64,000 bases of DNA from Siphonodentalium dalli (Eukaryota > Mollusca > Scaphopoda > Gadilida > Siphonodentaliidae), in NCBI GenBank assembly GCA_032622095.1, contig CP136067.1, positions 63,808,893 through 63,872,892 of the forward strand. Direction: 5' to 3'. Below, in pieces: positions 34,380 through 48,126 of this stretch. Under the pieces are notes generated by a model. That model did not search any database. It saw only the letters and a program-made list of their open reading frames with translations, and was not told the DNA's origin. Position numbers and translations under genes: made by a program. Every line of letters begins with the position of its first letter. Positions within the stretch are counted from its first letter, which is position 1.

Positions 34380-37300
34380 TGATTGAGAATTTGGAACTAA
34401 CTTACAAGAAACAACAAATGAAACCCCTAATTATATAGTTAATATTGTTCCACCCAGTGTTTTTATAATGGTTGGGTGCTTCTTATGACAAAGTTGATGC
34501 GACCGTCAGCTGCCATTACCACTCACTTTTGGTCCCATTTTATAGTTCAAACAATTTCACCGGTTGACACTGATGAAGAGTCGCTGACTGACTATCAAAT
34601 TTAGCACTATAGTAACATCTATTCAACAGACCAAACATGCAGCGGCATGTTTGCTGCAAACAAGGTGCTACTAATTACTTTATTCATTTAGATATATGGT
34701 CTGCTACATGATAATGACTTCCAAAGTGAACCACACTGTCTTGATTACTTAAATAACTAAGTGCATAGCGACGTAATCTATACACCACACCAGAGCTGTT
34801 AAGTTTCACGGATTGTCCCGGATTCAGCAATACCCCGCATTCAAAATCCAAAAAACGATGTTTAATTTTTTTTTTTGTAATAGATATTCCCCAAAATGAC
34901 AGGAAATTCCTTATTTCCGGTACCGTAAATACCCACAAATTAACATTCACAGAATGTACCATCGGTAACTTTTGATTGAAGACTCAAGTTGTGGTGAACT
35001 GTGACTGATATTAATTGATTTTCACACTCTGGTGAAGCCACACGTATAAAGGGTGTTGTTTTAGTGACCACACGCACAAAACAATTCCGCATTTTAGTTT
35101 TGGCCAACTACGATTATGTAATTGCAGTCAGCATAATAAACTCCAGCTCCGAATCTGTGTTTTTAATTTGCTCGACTATTTTGACATCACCTGTAGTCTA
35201 GTCACGGAGATATCGGAAAGCCGGTGGTTGTATTCTTTATTAGTTTTTCAGCTTATTTATTATGCTATCGCATTGGGGCTTGGATCATTTTAATCACAAT
35301 CGGGAGGGCTTTCCGACTGCGTATGGTGGTTTCTAGACCAAATAAATCCAAGTAATTTTGTGTTCAGGGCTGGCTTTTAGTTTTCCAGGGAAGGATAGTA
35401 ACACAGATTTTGTGATAAATCAGAATTTATTGAGGCATTGTAAAATGGTTTGATCAGCTAAGATGATTTCTATGGTGAAATGATCAGCTCACACTAAATA
35501 CATGCACACAATCATCCACAAATAGGCTTCAAAAGCAAGAACAATGTTAAGATCAGAGATCCATCAACTGGAACATGTTACTCTCATAGTTTTCCCACAT
35601 TTCGTACCAACTTGTATATATCAATTTTCATCTCATAAGTCGAAATGCAGTATTGTTTCACCCAAGTTGAGATAAAAGTCCGTAATTACCCATCATTTCA
35701 TGAATGGACCTTTCCACAGCTGTCAATCAAATAATTATTAGCAGATAATTTCTACCAAATAGCTACTGAGCTATTCACTTGCGGCAACGAAAATTCTTTG
35801 TTCACCATAATTTTGATATCGCGCATACTTTCAGTGTTAAATAGGCTAAATTTTAAAAAGTTTTTTGTTGTAAAATCATAATTAACTGAACAACTCCCTT
35901 TACTTGCTACATCTCTACAAACAGCAATGTTCAGTCATTCTAATTCTCATTTAAAACTAACAGCAAGAGATCTGATTCCTGACAAGTTCCTTTTGTTCCA
36001 GACAGTATTGACCATTCAGGAATACCTGCACGCAAAGTTATGCCTTCAGAGAAATTACAAGCCGACAAGACTGCGATACACTGACTGATCCTAAGGCCAC
36101 TCTTAAATGGATTATATTGCAAACATGTCCAAATACAGAATAATTCTCCTAATAAAATAGTTACTTGATTCAAATTAATTCACTGATTTTTAGGGATCTT
36201 CAAATAATGAGTTGCTGTTTCTTGAAAATATATGTATAGGAATCAACATGTTTTTTCCTACCCCTTATACTATCTGAACCAGCAATCCAATGTGTACTGT
36301 TATAATTGGATGGTAGAATTCCTTCAGATGTGATTATATTAAGCACACTCTAACCCACCACTGAGCTATTCACCATGCATGGAGGGGCACTAAATGCTTA
36401 ACTTCCTGCCTACATTCCAATTGAATTATAAGCTTTCTGTATTGATGCATGACTAATTTGTGACAGGACTAGTGCTCAGGAATAAAAGTTGTACTTTACC
36501 TTTTATTTTTCACATGTTCTCACATCCTCTTACATGTTACAGCTATATTTACTTGTCTATAACACTCATAATAACAATCATAACCAATTAAAAAGAACTC
36601 TGTCCGCAATTTATGCAGGATGAAATGGGTTACTGGAGATTAGCATAACCAGCCTCTTGTCAGTCTGAGTAAACCCAGACTACTGAACAGCTACATCTCC
36701 GATAGTCTGAAACAAATAGCAGGGAATTCCATTATCTTCAAAAAGTATAGTCAGTATCAGCCAACCAAAAGTCACATTAGGACTCGGCCAAATTTTATTT
36801 AGCCAATTCCATTGTGAATGTTAATTTATCGATCATATAGCTGTTCAACAGTTTTGAGTTCACCCAGACTGAACCTGCCTGGAAAATATCTCTGCAGATT
36901 TTTTTGTCAAACATATTCAGCTTTTAATACATATAAAGAAACAAAAACATATTTTTCTATGATGAGACCTTACTGTTGCAATGGAAGGAACTAACTTGTG
37001 TACATACAAACCAGGATGTCCACTACAATCATTATAGAGCACACCGTTGTTGTATATTACGCAATCTACATAAGTACTATTTATTAATACTATTATATCA
37101 CATGTTATGAGCTGACTCATGCCACAAATGTGGATAGAACAAGGATAGCACAAGAGGTTGGAAGCCTTGAATGTTATCATCAGCTTTCTCACAAGTTCAC
37201 AAGGTGTGAGTGTAGCTCCTTGTTTATCATCTAAACTCTTCATTAAATGTTCTTCTATATATATATTTTAAATCCAATTGCCTCATTCTGTGTGTGTGTA

Positions 37301-37960
37301 TCTATACAAACTCTCACAGTTTAGAGTCAATAAAATTATAGGTGGTGATCATCAGAGCAGATTCACTTCCATTGAACAGTGACTCCACAGAAATAATTAA
37401 GTTAATAAATACATGGTTATTGCACTCACAAATTGCACTTTTTATATCACAAGTTAAATATATATTTATCTTTCTTAGAATATAAGACAACACAGATTTC
37501 TTGCTGGAAATAATATTCTATCTTTAAAATAATCAATAAATTAATTAGCCGTCAAAAGGCATTTAGATGGGAAAATTGCTCTGTCCGCAATTTATGCAGG
37601 ATGAAACCATCACAAAAGATGTTAGAAGGCAAAATTGTGGACTCAATAGAGTCCTCACATTTCTTTTAGTTTTCAAACCAAACAAGACCCACAATGTTAG
37701 TGTAAAATGCTCATAAATGAAGAAAATCTTCTGGAAAAGAAATTTCCTGCCAATTTTGTGGAATCCTGCAAAAGTTGCAGCAAGACATAGTTTACTAGTT
37801 GTGAAAATGGTCTCAGATCGGATTGAATTGTGAAGAAAACTTTCCATTTTAGAACTTGGCAGTTTATATCTGAGATAATCTCAACAATGCTTGTCAGGAT
37901 TGGAGCTGATTGTAAAGCTTGCTGAATAATGGATCATCCATTTAAGAAATAAAGAAAAAA
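34380..37960. other. Long stretch without recognised gene
   Basis: AT-rich and mostly unique within the window. Minus-strand frames at 34684-34962, 35940-36173 and 37563-37847 (77-94 codons) have no domain I recognise and no convincing splice sites. The one structural feature is a perfect 28 bp direct repeat at 36598-36625 and 37579-37606. This could be intron or intergenic DNA. Confidence 0.35.
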
Positions 37961-37964
37961 AAGT

Positions 37965-38545
37965 AAGTGTCAATGACACTGTAGCTCAAATTGGAGAGGT
38001 GTTCATGTTTTTCTAAGCAGTCAATAGAATGATAAAGAATAAAGAAACTCAAAAAGTTTTAGTGAAGGGATTGTATTGTGTAGATGAAACTGTTTTCATT
38101 TCAAACATTTCTCTGAATGAAAAATGCAGGCTGTATGGCGTCCAGAAAGATTTAGTCAGGCTATGAGTAAAATTCAAGATGCTGCCATTTTCATAAAAAA
38201 AATGTTCAAATTCAATAGCTCCATCTAGAGGTGATCCTAAACCTGCCTGTATATTTTCAGAACATCTGAAAATAAATGTGGGCTGCAGGGTGTGCCAATG
38301 AATTTAAAGGTAAAACCCAAGATGGTTTCTGGCGTCCATTTTTTTTATATCTAAATTCGGAACAAATTGATGGCTCCCATCTAGAGGTCACTCTGAAGAT
38401 CCATATGAAGATTGCTGTCAATTGGATGTCCGATGAGGAATGTGGCCTGTAGAGTGTGCTGATGGATTAAGTAACAGACAAACAGTTAAGATGCATGGAT
38501 GGATGCCAACCCATGGCAAAAGCTCAAACTTGTCAATTTGAGCTA
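37965..38545 (+). mobile_element. AAGATGGC-unit element A (Helentron-like ends)
   Basis: It starts agtgtcaatgacactgtagctcaaattgg, with AGTGTCAATGACACT as a tiny hairpin. It ends agctcaaacttgtcaatttgagct, a 3' hairpin whose arm is the inverse of the start's tagctcaa. Inside are about two units of aaatccaagatgg...gtcc and catctagaggt(c/g). Short, compact copy. Confidence 0.65.
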
Positions 38546-39404
38546 AAAAACGAAGATATTCAAAAGAAGTAACAAATAGGCAATAACAATTTAGCCAATA
38601 ATTCAACTCACATGGAGCAAGAACAGAGTATGGAACTCTCCCATAGGGTAGGCTGTGAGTTCTGCTAATACTCTTTTATATGTCTTTTCTGGATTTCGCC
38701 CAAAATACCGAGATGCAATAAAACTACATTGAAATTGTGTTCCTTATATAGCTTCACCAGAGCCTGCTGGTACAAATCACATGATTAGCCAATATTTGAT
38801 CACAAATTGAAAATAATCAATCACACATGAACAGTCAATGATCATTCACACATGAATATGAATAGTCTGAGGTTAATCTTCATAATGAAACATTGGAGGA
38901 ATAACACATTAATGTACAATGACAGAGCATTGGCCCTCACCTCCGCACCTTCATGTGGGCTGTTTTGTCATTCAATTTTGAGTCTTGCTCTCACTTATCC
39001 GACAGGCAAGTGTGAAGATATCAGCTTAGACAGGTTATTGTCACAGGGAACATTGTAGAAAAAAAATATTTGATAAATATATACAAATAAATAAAGAAGG
39101 GGATGACAACCGGCAGTACCCAAGATCGTGATAGCATTGAATTTCCGACTTAAGGCCAGGTAAACGGCATTATCACATATATTTCTGCTTCCAAATATTC
39201 ATATACTTTGAAGTGATCTTCATTCTACTCAGCGAAGCTTTGGCCATTAATCGTCCGCAATTGTTACCTTCTTTCTCAACTAAATGGAAATTCCAAGATT
39301 ATTAATATTGACCATGTGTAAGAAGGTCGCATTTATTGATGATTAGACAGGCCGGTGCTCCAATAGAAAATGGAGGAAATTCTACCAACAACAACAACAA
39401 TAAA
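38546..39404. other. No feature recognised
   Basis: AT-rich spacer between two members of the AAGATGGC-unit family. The 68-codon frame at 38852-39058 has no recognised features. Confidence 0.3.
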
Positions 39405-42400
39405 AATGTCAATGACACTGTAGCTCAACTTGGGAAGGAGTTAATTTTGCTGAGCAATGAATATAATGATAAAGAAGGAGAGTCAAAAAGTTACAGTAAA
39501 TGGCTTATATTGTTTAGATGAAATTATTTTCATTTCAAACATTTCACCATTAAATGTGGACTGCAGCGTGTGCTGATAGATTCAAATGTTTTATAACAAA
39601 TTTTAGAAATAATTGATGGCTCCCATCTAGAGATCACCCTGAAGATCCATATGAAGTTTGGTGACGATTGGATGAGGGATGTGGCCTGTACGGTGTGCCG
39701 AAGGATTTAGTCATGCAAGATTAAAATCCAAGATGGCTGCTGGCAGCCATGTTTTTCAACGAATTTTGGAAATTATCAATGACTCCAATCTAGAGGTCAC
39801 CCCGAAGATCCATATGAATTTTGGTGATGGTCGGATGATTGCTGTGACATGTATGGTGTGCCAAAGGATTCAGTCATGCAAAGAGATAAATCCAAGATGG
39901 CCACTGGCAGCCATGTTTTTCTATGAATTTTGGAAAAAGTTTATGGCTCCTAGGGTTGCCACGACTATGAGCTTTCATAATCGACAAATCAACCATTATA
40001 ATCGACGGTTAGTCGATTAATCATTCATATATGCGGTCTATGTTACACCCAGGTAAACAAGTGATAAATGCGAAATTACAATGACTACTTTACATCCAGT
40101 CTGAACACAGTTATAAACTGTCAGTCAGCAGGTTTGTCCTTCTGAGGCCCATGCCCGTCATCGCCACCTAAACTCAAATTTGCGCAGTCGGTAAACGCCC
40201 TCATTGTCGTTATTCCCGCAGACAAGAATTTTTTATAATATCTGTCCAGTCAATCAATGTTCCCCGTGAACATGCATCGCGGTGCCAATTGAATTGTCGC
40301 ATACATATTGAAAACAGACTATTGTTAGTTTTGCAGAGAATCCCATTGTGTATCGATTACGTCACCTGACATTTATAGAGTGCTTAGTTTATTTCGTGGG
40401 CTTTGGTGTGTGCGCGCGCCTCTTGTTAATTACAAATTAATAGTTTATATACGTTACAACATTGGAGAATGTAATATATGTAGCACTACATAAGTGATGA
40501 CACAAACTTGTTACTGACTAACTGTCTAGTAACTTTGAACATTCCATGTCCCGCGAACTTTCTGACTTTGTGAATAATGGTGACCGTTTTACAGTATGAA
40601 ATGTAGGCAGTCTGATGCATGTTGTCCATTTTGGCAATAATGATCGCTAATTACCGATCCATAGGAACATCAATTCACAGTTTAATATAATTTATAAACA
40701 ATGACAAGGCCGTAACACGACATCAAAGGAAGCCGCTGGCCCACCACGACTGTGAGAACATGTCGTACACCAAATTCTTTGAAGATGACCGCCAATTGTC
40801 AGCTGCGACATCAAAGACAAACAAAGCCGCACCAGAAGTGGCGAGAGAACAGGCTGTCGAGTGGCAAATTGTGCTACATACACTGTTAACGTTTACTTCC
40901 AGGCATTGCATTTGTGCATAGTACTGCTTACATACACAACCAAACCCACCCCCCCCCCCCCCCCCCCCCCCCCCCTTTGGGCAATTAGTTGACGAAAGTA
41001 AATAACCGTCGACTACCGCACCTGTCGAAGGTTAATCGATTAATCGTATAATCATGGCAAGCCTAATGACTCCCATCTAGAGGTCACCACAAAGATCCAT
41101 ATAAAGTTTTGTGATGATCGGATGAGGGATGTGGTCTGTAGGGTGTGCCAAAGGATTTAGTCATGCAAAGAGTAAATTCCAAGATCACTGCCGACGGCCA
41201 TGTTTTTCATAGAAAATTGTTCAAATTCGATGGCTCCTAATCTAGAGGTGATCCTAAACATGCCTGCAAATTTTCAAAACTATTCTCCATGAGTGGATTC
41301 AAATTTAAAATCCAAGATAGCTGTTGGCGGCCATGTTTTTTAATGAATTTCGGAAAAAATTGATGTCTTCTACTTATAAATAGAAGTATCAATGCAAACA
41401 TTCCTCCAATAAATGTGGGCTGCAGGGTGCGCCGATGGATTGAGATGTGCAATCCAAGATGGCTGCAGGCGGCCATGTTTTTTGTTGTTTATTACCCCAA
41501 AAAATCATATGAAGTCTGGATGAGGGATGAAGGATGTAAGGTGTGCCGAAGGATTTAGTCATGCATAGAGTAAAATCCAAGATGGCTCCAATCTACAGGT
41601 CACCCTGAAGATCCATAGAAAGTTTGGTGAAGATCGGACAAGGGATGTGGTCTGTAGGATTTAGTCATGCAAAGAGTAAAATGGAAGACAGCTGCCAGTG
41701 GCCATGTTTTTCATCGAAAATCATTCAAATTCGATGTCTCCCATCTAGAGGTGATCCTAATCATACCTCCTTTTCGAAACATTTCTCCAATATATGCAGG
41801 GTCTGCTGATGGATTTAAATATGAGAATCAAAATGGCTGCTGGTGGCCATGTTTTTTAACAAAGTTTTAAAATAATCGATGGTGCATCTGGAGGTCACCC
41901 CGAAGATCCGTATGAAGTCTGGTGATGATTGGATGATGGAGGTGGCCTGTAGGGTATGCCGAAGGGTTTAGTCATGCAAAGAGTAAAATCCAAGATGGCT
42001 GCTGGCGGCCATGTGTTTTAATGAATTTCGGAAATAATTCAAGGCTCCCATCTAGAGGTCACCCCGAAGATCCGTATAATTGGATGTGTCGCGTAAGGTC
42101 TGCCAAGGATTTATGCATGCAAAGAGTACATTTCAAGATGGCTAATGGCGGTTATGTTTTTAATCGAAAATCGTTCAAATTCTCGAATATAAATGCAGGG
42201 TGTGCCGATGGATTCAAATTTGAAATCCAAGATGGCTGCTGGTAGCCATGTTTTTGAAAAAATTTCGGAGAAAAAAAACTATGGTTTCCATCTAGAGGTC
42301 ACCGTGAAGATCCGTATCAAGTTTGGTGATGATCGGATGAGGGATGTGGCCTGTAGGGTGTGCCAAAAGAAATTGTTTACGGAAGAACGACCGGCCGGAT

Positions 42401-42440
42401 ACCAACCCATGGCCATAGTCAAACTTGACTCTGTCAAGTA
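39405..42440 (+). mobile_element. AAGATGGC-unit element B, split by a hAT
   Basis: It starts at tgtcaatgacactgtagctcaacttgg and ends gtcaaacttgactctgtcaagt at about 42440. The body is a series of units of about 150-165 bp holding gatttagtcatgcaaagagtaaaatcc, then aagatggctgctggcggccatg, then tcccatctagaggtcacc and gatgatcggatgagggatgtggcctgtagg. A hAT-like element (39951-41065) interrupts one unit. Units alternate in length and detail, so it may be several fused copies. No protein gene is present. Confidence 0.7.
39951..41065. mobile_element. hAT-like element, second copy of the 834-2000 family
   Basis: The left end TAGGGTTGCCACGACTATGA and the right end TAATCATGGCAAGCCTA are inverted and match the ends of the element at 834-2000, followed inward by AATCGA-rich sequence. 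Flanks atggctcc (39943-39950) and atgactcc (41066-41073) form an 8-bp duplication with one change. A run of about 27 C lies at 40949-40975. No transposase is seen. Confidence 0.8.
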
Positions 42441-42469
42441 GAACATGTTTAAGCCAATATTTGTTCTAT

Positions 42470-42491
42470 TTATATATATATATATATATAA
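42470..42491. repeat. (TA)n microsatellite
   Basis: An uninterrupted TA run of about 20 bp just after element B. Confidence 0.9.
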
Positions 42492-42947
42492 TGAATATTC
42501 TCTATTTCTATTTTCCAGGCAATATCCACTTTGCAGTTACCCTATTTTTTTAACATTGTTTTATGATTTACAAATTGCCCTCTATTTTCCGTCAATATCT
42601 TACATTAACCACCAAGGTTGTGCGATTGGATAATGCTATCTGTTATATGGATTAAGCTGATTTTGAAGATGCACATTATTGGAATAAATAAATTCCTTGT
42701 AAATTTATGTTATCCGAATATACCTCTGCTAGTCATAGGATATTGGAGAACAAAACAAATATACAAGTCTTAAAATAAAACAAATAAAAGGTCCAAATAA
42801 AAAGTTTCCATAAACCAGAAGCATCCTTCTGGACTAATTTCACTGGCTCTGAAACTTTCTTGTGATTTATAATTCTCTGACATCATGTCACATATTTTCA
42901 GGACTCCACATAACCAGCAATTCGAGATTCGATTAGAAATTTTAATG

Positions 42948-44075
42948 AAAGTGTCAATGACACTGTAGCTCAACTTGGAAAGGGAATAATTTCATGTGTT
43001 AGAATTAGGAATGTGGAAAGTTGAAATGTCTAAGTAACTATATTATCAACATGAAGAGATATATATATAAAAGTAAAATCCAAGATGGTTGCTGGCGGCT
43101 ATGTTTTCCAATGACATTCAACAACATTTGATAGCTTTCATCTAGTAGATCAATATCAAGATTAATATGAAGTCTGGAGATGATCGGATGAGGAAAGTGG
43201 ACTGTAGGATTTAGTCATACAAAGATTAAAATCCAATGTGGCTGCCAGTGGACACGTTTTAAGGCCGAATGACCCCAAAATGACTCGTTCCCATCTGCAT
43301 GTCATATTTAACATCCATGACAAATTTCATGATGATCAGACGAACAGTTCGACCTGTAGCCTGTGCTAATGGATTGAATTTTGAAATCCAAGATGGCCAC
43401 CATGTTTTTTGTCCAAATGACCCCAAAATGACTCGTTCCCATCTACATCCCAATTTCAACAGTCATGACAAATTTCATGATGATCAGACTAAAGGTACGA
43501 CATGTAGCCCGTGCTAAAGGATTTAGTCATGCAAAGAGTAAAATCCAAGATGGCTGCTGGCGGCCGTGTTTTTTGGCCGAATGACCCCAAAATAACTCGT
43601 TCCCATCTACATGTCATTGTTAACATTCATGACATATTTTATGATGATTTGACCAAAGGTACGACCTGTAGCCCTTGTCAAAGGATTTAGTCATGCAAAG
43701 AGTAAAATCCAAGATGGCTGCTGGTGGCCATTTTTTTGGTCGAATGACTCCAAAATTACTCTTTCCCATCTACATGTCAATATTAACATCCGTGACAAAT
43801 TTCATGATGATCAGACGAAAAGTACGACCTGCAGCCCGTGCTAATGGATTGAATTTTGAAACGTTTTTTTTCTTTTTCGAATGATCCCAAAATGAATCGT
43901 TCCGGTCTAAATGTTGATGTCAATAGTTATGACAAATTTCATAATGATCCAACCAAAGGTACGACCTGTCGCCTGTATTGTTGCCGACACACATACATGC
44001 ACACACACACACGGACGACGGATACCAATTAAGCCATGGCAACAGCTCAAACTTTACAAAGTAAAGTTGAGCTAA
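42948..44075 (+). mobile_element. AAGATGGC-unit element C
   Basis: It starts gaaagtgtcaatgacactgtagctcaacttgg and ends agctcaaactttacaaagtaaagttgagct, a clean 3' hairpin at 44044-44073. About six units of ~155-165 bp carry ccaagatggctgctggcgg, gaatgaccccaaaatgactcg and catgacaaatttcatgatgatcagac. A short CA run with cggacgacggatacc precedes the 3' end. Same subfamily as element E. Confidence 0.75.
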
Positions 44076-45470
44076 TAATCCATTCTCGAAGGATTCAAAC
44101 CAAAATCTGAGATTCACAGGGCCCTGGTCCTACATATCCAAAGTTAGCATGGGATGCATTTTCAATCTAAGGGTCATAACTCTGCAATAAATTAATGGAT
44201 GAAACCCGTTTCATGTGAACATCCTTTCCAGATCATTCAAATCTGGCATATGACGACTGAGATAGACAGGTCAATAGTAATTATGAATGCGCAGGTGGAA
44301 CCAATTTCTATATCCCATGCCAAACTTTGTTTATGGGGAAATATTTGCTATGGAATAATTCTCTGTGTCTTACTTTTCTTACATGCATAGTCCTGTTTAA
44401 ACCTATGTATTTCACCTTGCCAGTAGAATTCATATAAATCTGATAAAGAGAGAAATGATGTTCAAACAAAGTTGAAGTTTGATTTTCAAAACATTCTCTG
44501 TCACAGCATACCAATGTATATTCATTAGTCTTTTACAGTGTCACTTATGTTTTGGTAAAAAATGAAGAAAAATCTCGGACTGCCTTATCAGATGAATATT
44601 TTAAACATGTTAACTGTGAAGGGGTGAAACATGTTAAGGCCTTTAATCACACTGTGTCTGTCACTAGTGTCAGTGGCATCAACGCCTAATTATAAGAAAC
44701 CATAACCATTAGCGAATTCACATGCAAATATATACGGAAATTATGCCAAATAATCTTGGTTACATGTCGAATGTGCTCTGACTTAAATGACACAGTCAAG
44801 TTATAAAGCAAAACATTCAGAAATGGTTGATTTCATTCAAATTGTTTGTTCTATGAGAATTTTATATTGAAACAGAAAACATTAACTGACTAGAATGGAC
44901 TATCTTTGCAAAATCTCAGGGTATCTTTTAAACTCTGTTCATACTGGCGGCAGCCATACAGATATGTACTGACAATTTAAAACAAGTATATATTTAGATC
45001 TGCACGTGACAACCCATATTTTATTGATGCATCCTGGGAGAGGGGAGGAAGCTCATTTATACTGTACATTAACAATGTTTACCAAACATAATGAGAGAGG
45101 ACTATATTTGCATGACCCCAACAACCCTGCAATAAAAAATCATGTCAATAGAAAATGGGCATGCAAAGCTAACGAAGTTATGTTTTCCGTTTGTCAAGCT
45201 GCTGACTTATAGAATACAACATATATTCCAGAAATCAAATATAACAAGGTGTGAGATGATGTAGTGATGGTGAATAAGAAATCATGAATTAAATGTAGAT
45301 TGGTATGAACAATATCACATAATATATCTGCATGTTGACAAACTAAACACCTCAAAAATGTAAAGTAAGGGAGCATATCTTGAATAACATATTATTTAAT
45401 GCAAAAGGATAAACACATCATAACAGCACACATATAAAGTTTCAACAATATTTCAAACTTCAAATTCCAT
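44076..45470. other. No gene recognised; small pearl-core remnant
   Basis: The segment at 44169-44215 (gggtcataactctgc...ggatgaaaccc) resembles a single pearl core unit. The 68-codon frame at 45006-45212 has no recognised features. The remainder is AT-rich. Confidence 0.3.
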
Positions 45471-46405
45471 TACAGAATTATACATGTATGTACATACAGC
45501 TATAATGGTTTTGGCACATCTTGCCTTTTCAGTAGCTTAGAGTCACCAATGGAAGTATGGACTCATCTTGGTTTCTGTAAGACAGTTCATGGTAAATCAT
45601 GTGATAATTACATTAAATTGAATTAAATTATATGAGGAACCTCATTAAATTGTTACGGATTTGACAGAGAGACGTGCTCAGACATGCATTTCTAATGGTG
45701 CTTCTATCATTAAACGTTTGGACATAATAGTCATAGTAGTTGGGGTAGTGGGATAGCATTGGGATTCCAGTGGTATCTTGATTCCAACAATAATTCACCC
45801 ATGTCTATATTCATCTTAAACCTTATAATTTCAAAACTTCCAAAATTTCTATGGAAGTTCTCACCTTTTGTTGACCATGTCATTACGTGACAATTGGGGA
45901 GTGACTTCCATACCTGGATGTCAGCCTGTCACCCCCTTAATGCATGTCTGTGTATAACACCTGTGGCCAGCATTGGCTTACCAAGCTAAACCACCACATA
46001 GAAACACTAGGGGGTCGGGTGGCATTCGGGTTCCATTACTGTATTTATTCCAACATGCGCATCAAGTTCACATGAATTGTATTACCAAGCTCATGCCATT
46101 ATCTAAATAAATTAATAGTCGAGACCTCATGTATTCCCACTCTGGATATGATGGATGTCTTGATTACTTCTATCTTATTGTTTTGTTTATCACTATCATC
46201 GGAACCTCGTCAAATTGCGCTTATTGCAGATATTACAGAAATTTCCAGAGGATAAAAAAACAACATCACTGAGCGAAAATTTCACAACAATGACCAATAA
46301 TTTCACACAGTATATAATCTTGTTATGAAGCAACATATAGCGCAAATACACATGCTTCTAATATAAAGATTAAAGATGGCAAGTGAAATTATGGATAGAA
46401 ACATT

Positions 46406-47300
46406 CAGGGACCAGCCTAGACCAGATTTTCAGGGCGAAATGACTTCGCCCTACTATAAAAATAAGGCGAAGTTGCCGTTCTATAGGGCGAAGTGAGTCT
46501 ACAAAATTAAATTGATCAGTACTACGACATGAGTCGCTATAGAACGAAAATAGGAGAGATGAAATATGTCAATTAAACTTATGAAACAATGGTTGAAATA
46601 TGGAGTCATTATGTTCACTTCATGACCCTAATAACTATTAATAATACCCAAACATAATTGTGAGAAGATAGCAGCATTTTATATCGTAATTGTGAGAGAA
46701 TGACAGGATTTTATTTCATATTTTTATTTCATATTTTTCGGTTTGTTAAAAATGCCAACAATATTTATCAAACAGAAACGAAACGAAATCATGAACACTT
46801 TTACTGCGCTCTGTTAGTAATCTCGTTTGAAATTTTAATATGCTTCACAAATGAATTTGTTTTAAAATTTCTTTAACCAAACTCCATAGAGGGAGTGATG
46901 AATTGACACATTGTGAGAGGTGTGAGTTGTAATCTTCATTGTAAGGTGTGGTAATCACGGTAATCTAAAAATAACAACAACCAGATTAACACTTGAGGGC
47001 CGACGATGTTTTCACAGCTGCCAGTAATCAGACTCCGTTGTCAACATGCTTCCAGATTGGAGCCTTACAGGTGTTAATTGTTTTATAACACCATGATACA
47101 CCCTGATAGTGGAGTATTGTGTGCAATCACAGTTGACAGTTGTAAATTATCATAAATTATTTGGGGCATTTTGCCGAATCTCGTCAGTCAACTTTGGAAT
47201 TTTTAGGGCGACTTGAACTTCGCCCTACTGCAAAAATAAGGCGAAGCGGACGGCGCTAGGGCGAAGAAGTCGCCCACGTCGCCCTCTCGGCTGGTCCCTG
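46406..47300. mobile_element. hAT-like element, perfect 8-bp TSD GAAACATT
   Basis: It starts CAGGGACCAGCCTAGA and ends with the inverse, TCGGCTGGTCCCTG. GAAACATT is duplicated exactly at 46398-46405 and 47301-47308. Subterminal repeats of cttcgccct and aaggcgaag lie near both ends. The ~890 bp copy has no transposase frame. The CAGGG start and 8-bp duplication are standard for hAT. Confidence 0.9.
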
Positions 47301-47386
47301 GAAACATTAGATTAAGAGGAAATCACCACCACAAACACATCAACAGATTAAGCAGTATTAAACTGAAATAAAAGGCCGTCCGGCCA

Positions 47387-48126
47387 CAGTGTCCCCCGAA
47401 AAAGTGGCTTCTGAAAAAAATAACAAGGACCCTAAATCCGATACTAAATTTCAGAACAAAATGGGTGGATCATACCCATATTCGAACTTGATCTGTATTT
47501 CGAGCTCATATACCAAATTTGATTCAGATATGATCACACAAACTAAAGTTATCATCCGGAAACAAGAAATTGACAGGATTCTAAGTCGTAAAAGGGCCAT
47601 AACTCTCACAAAAATGGGCAGAGCAAACCCATATCGAACCTGACCTGTATTTTGGGCTGATAAACTATCATACTAAATTTGATTCAGATATGATCACACA
47701 AACTAAATTTATCATCTGGAAACCAGAAATTGACAGGATTCTAAGTCGAAAAAGGGCCATAACTCGTTAGCAAAAATGGGCGGAGCAAACCCATATTTGA
47801 ACTTGATCTGTATATAGGGCTGATAAACTCACATACCAAATTTGGTTCAGATATGATCACACAAACTGAAGTTATCATCCAGAAACCAGAAAATTACAAG
47901 ATTCTAAGTAAAAAAAGGGCCATAACTCTCGCAAAAATGGGTGGTGCAAACCCAGGTGGTGCAAACCCATATTCGAACTTGACCTGTATTTTGGTCTGAT
48001 AAACTCACCTATGAAATTTGCTTTTGATCTAATAACCGAAACTAAAGTTATCATCCGGAAACCATTTCCGGACGGACGGACAGACGGACGGACACCGGCT
48101 ATTTTAATTTTTTTTTTCGGGGGACA
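47387..48126. mobile_element. 740 bp TIR element with four pearl-like core units
   Basis: Perfect 14 bp inverted ends, TGTCCCCCGAAAAA and complement. Inside are about four tandem units of ~155-160 bp with aagggccataactc, cccatattcgaacttgatctgtat and tatgatcacacaaactaaa, then a GACG/GACA run (48068-48093) and accggctatttt. The core and microsatellite resemble the pearl elements, but the ends are ordinary inverted repeats. No clear target duplication was found. Confidence 0.65.
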
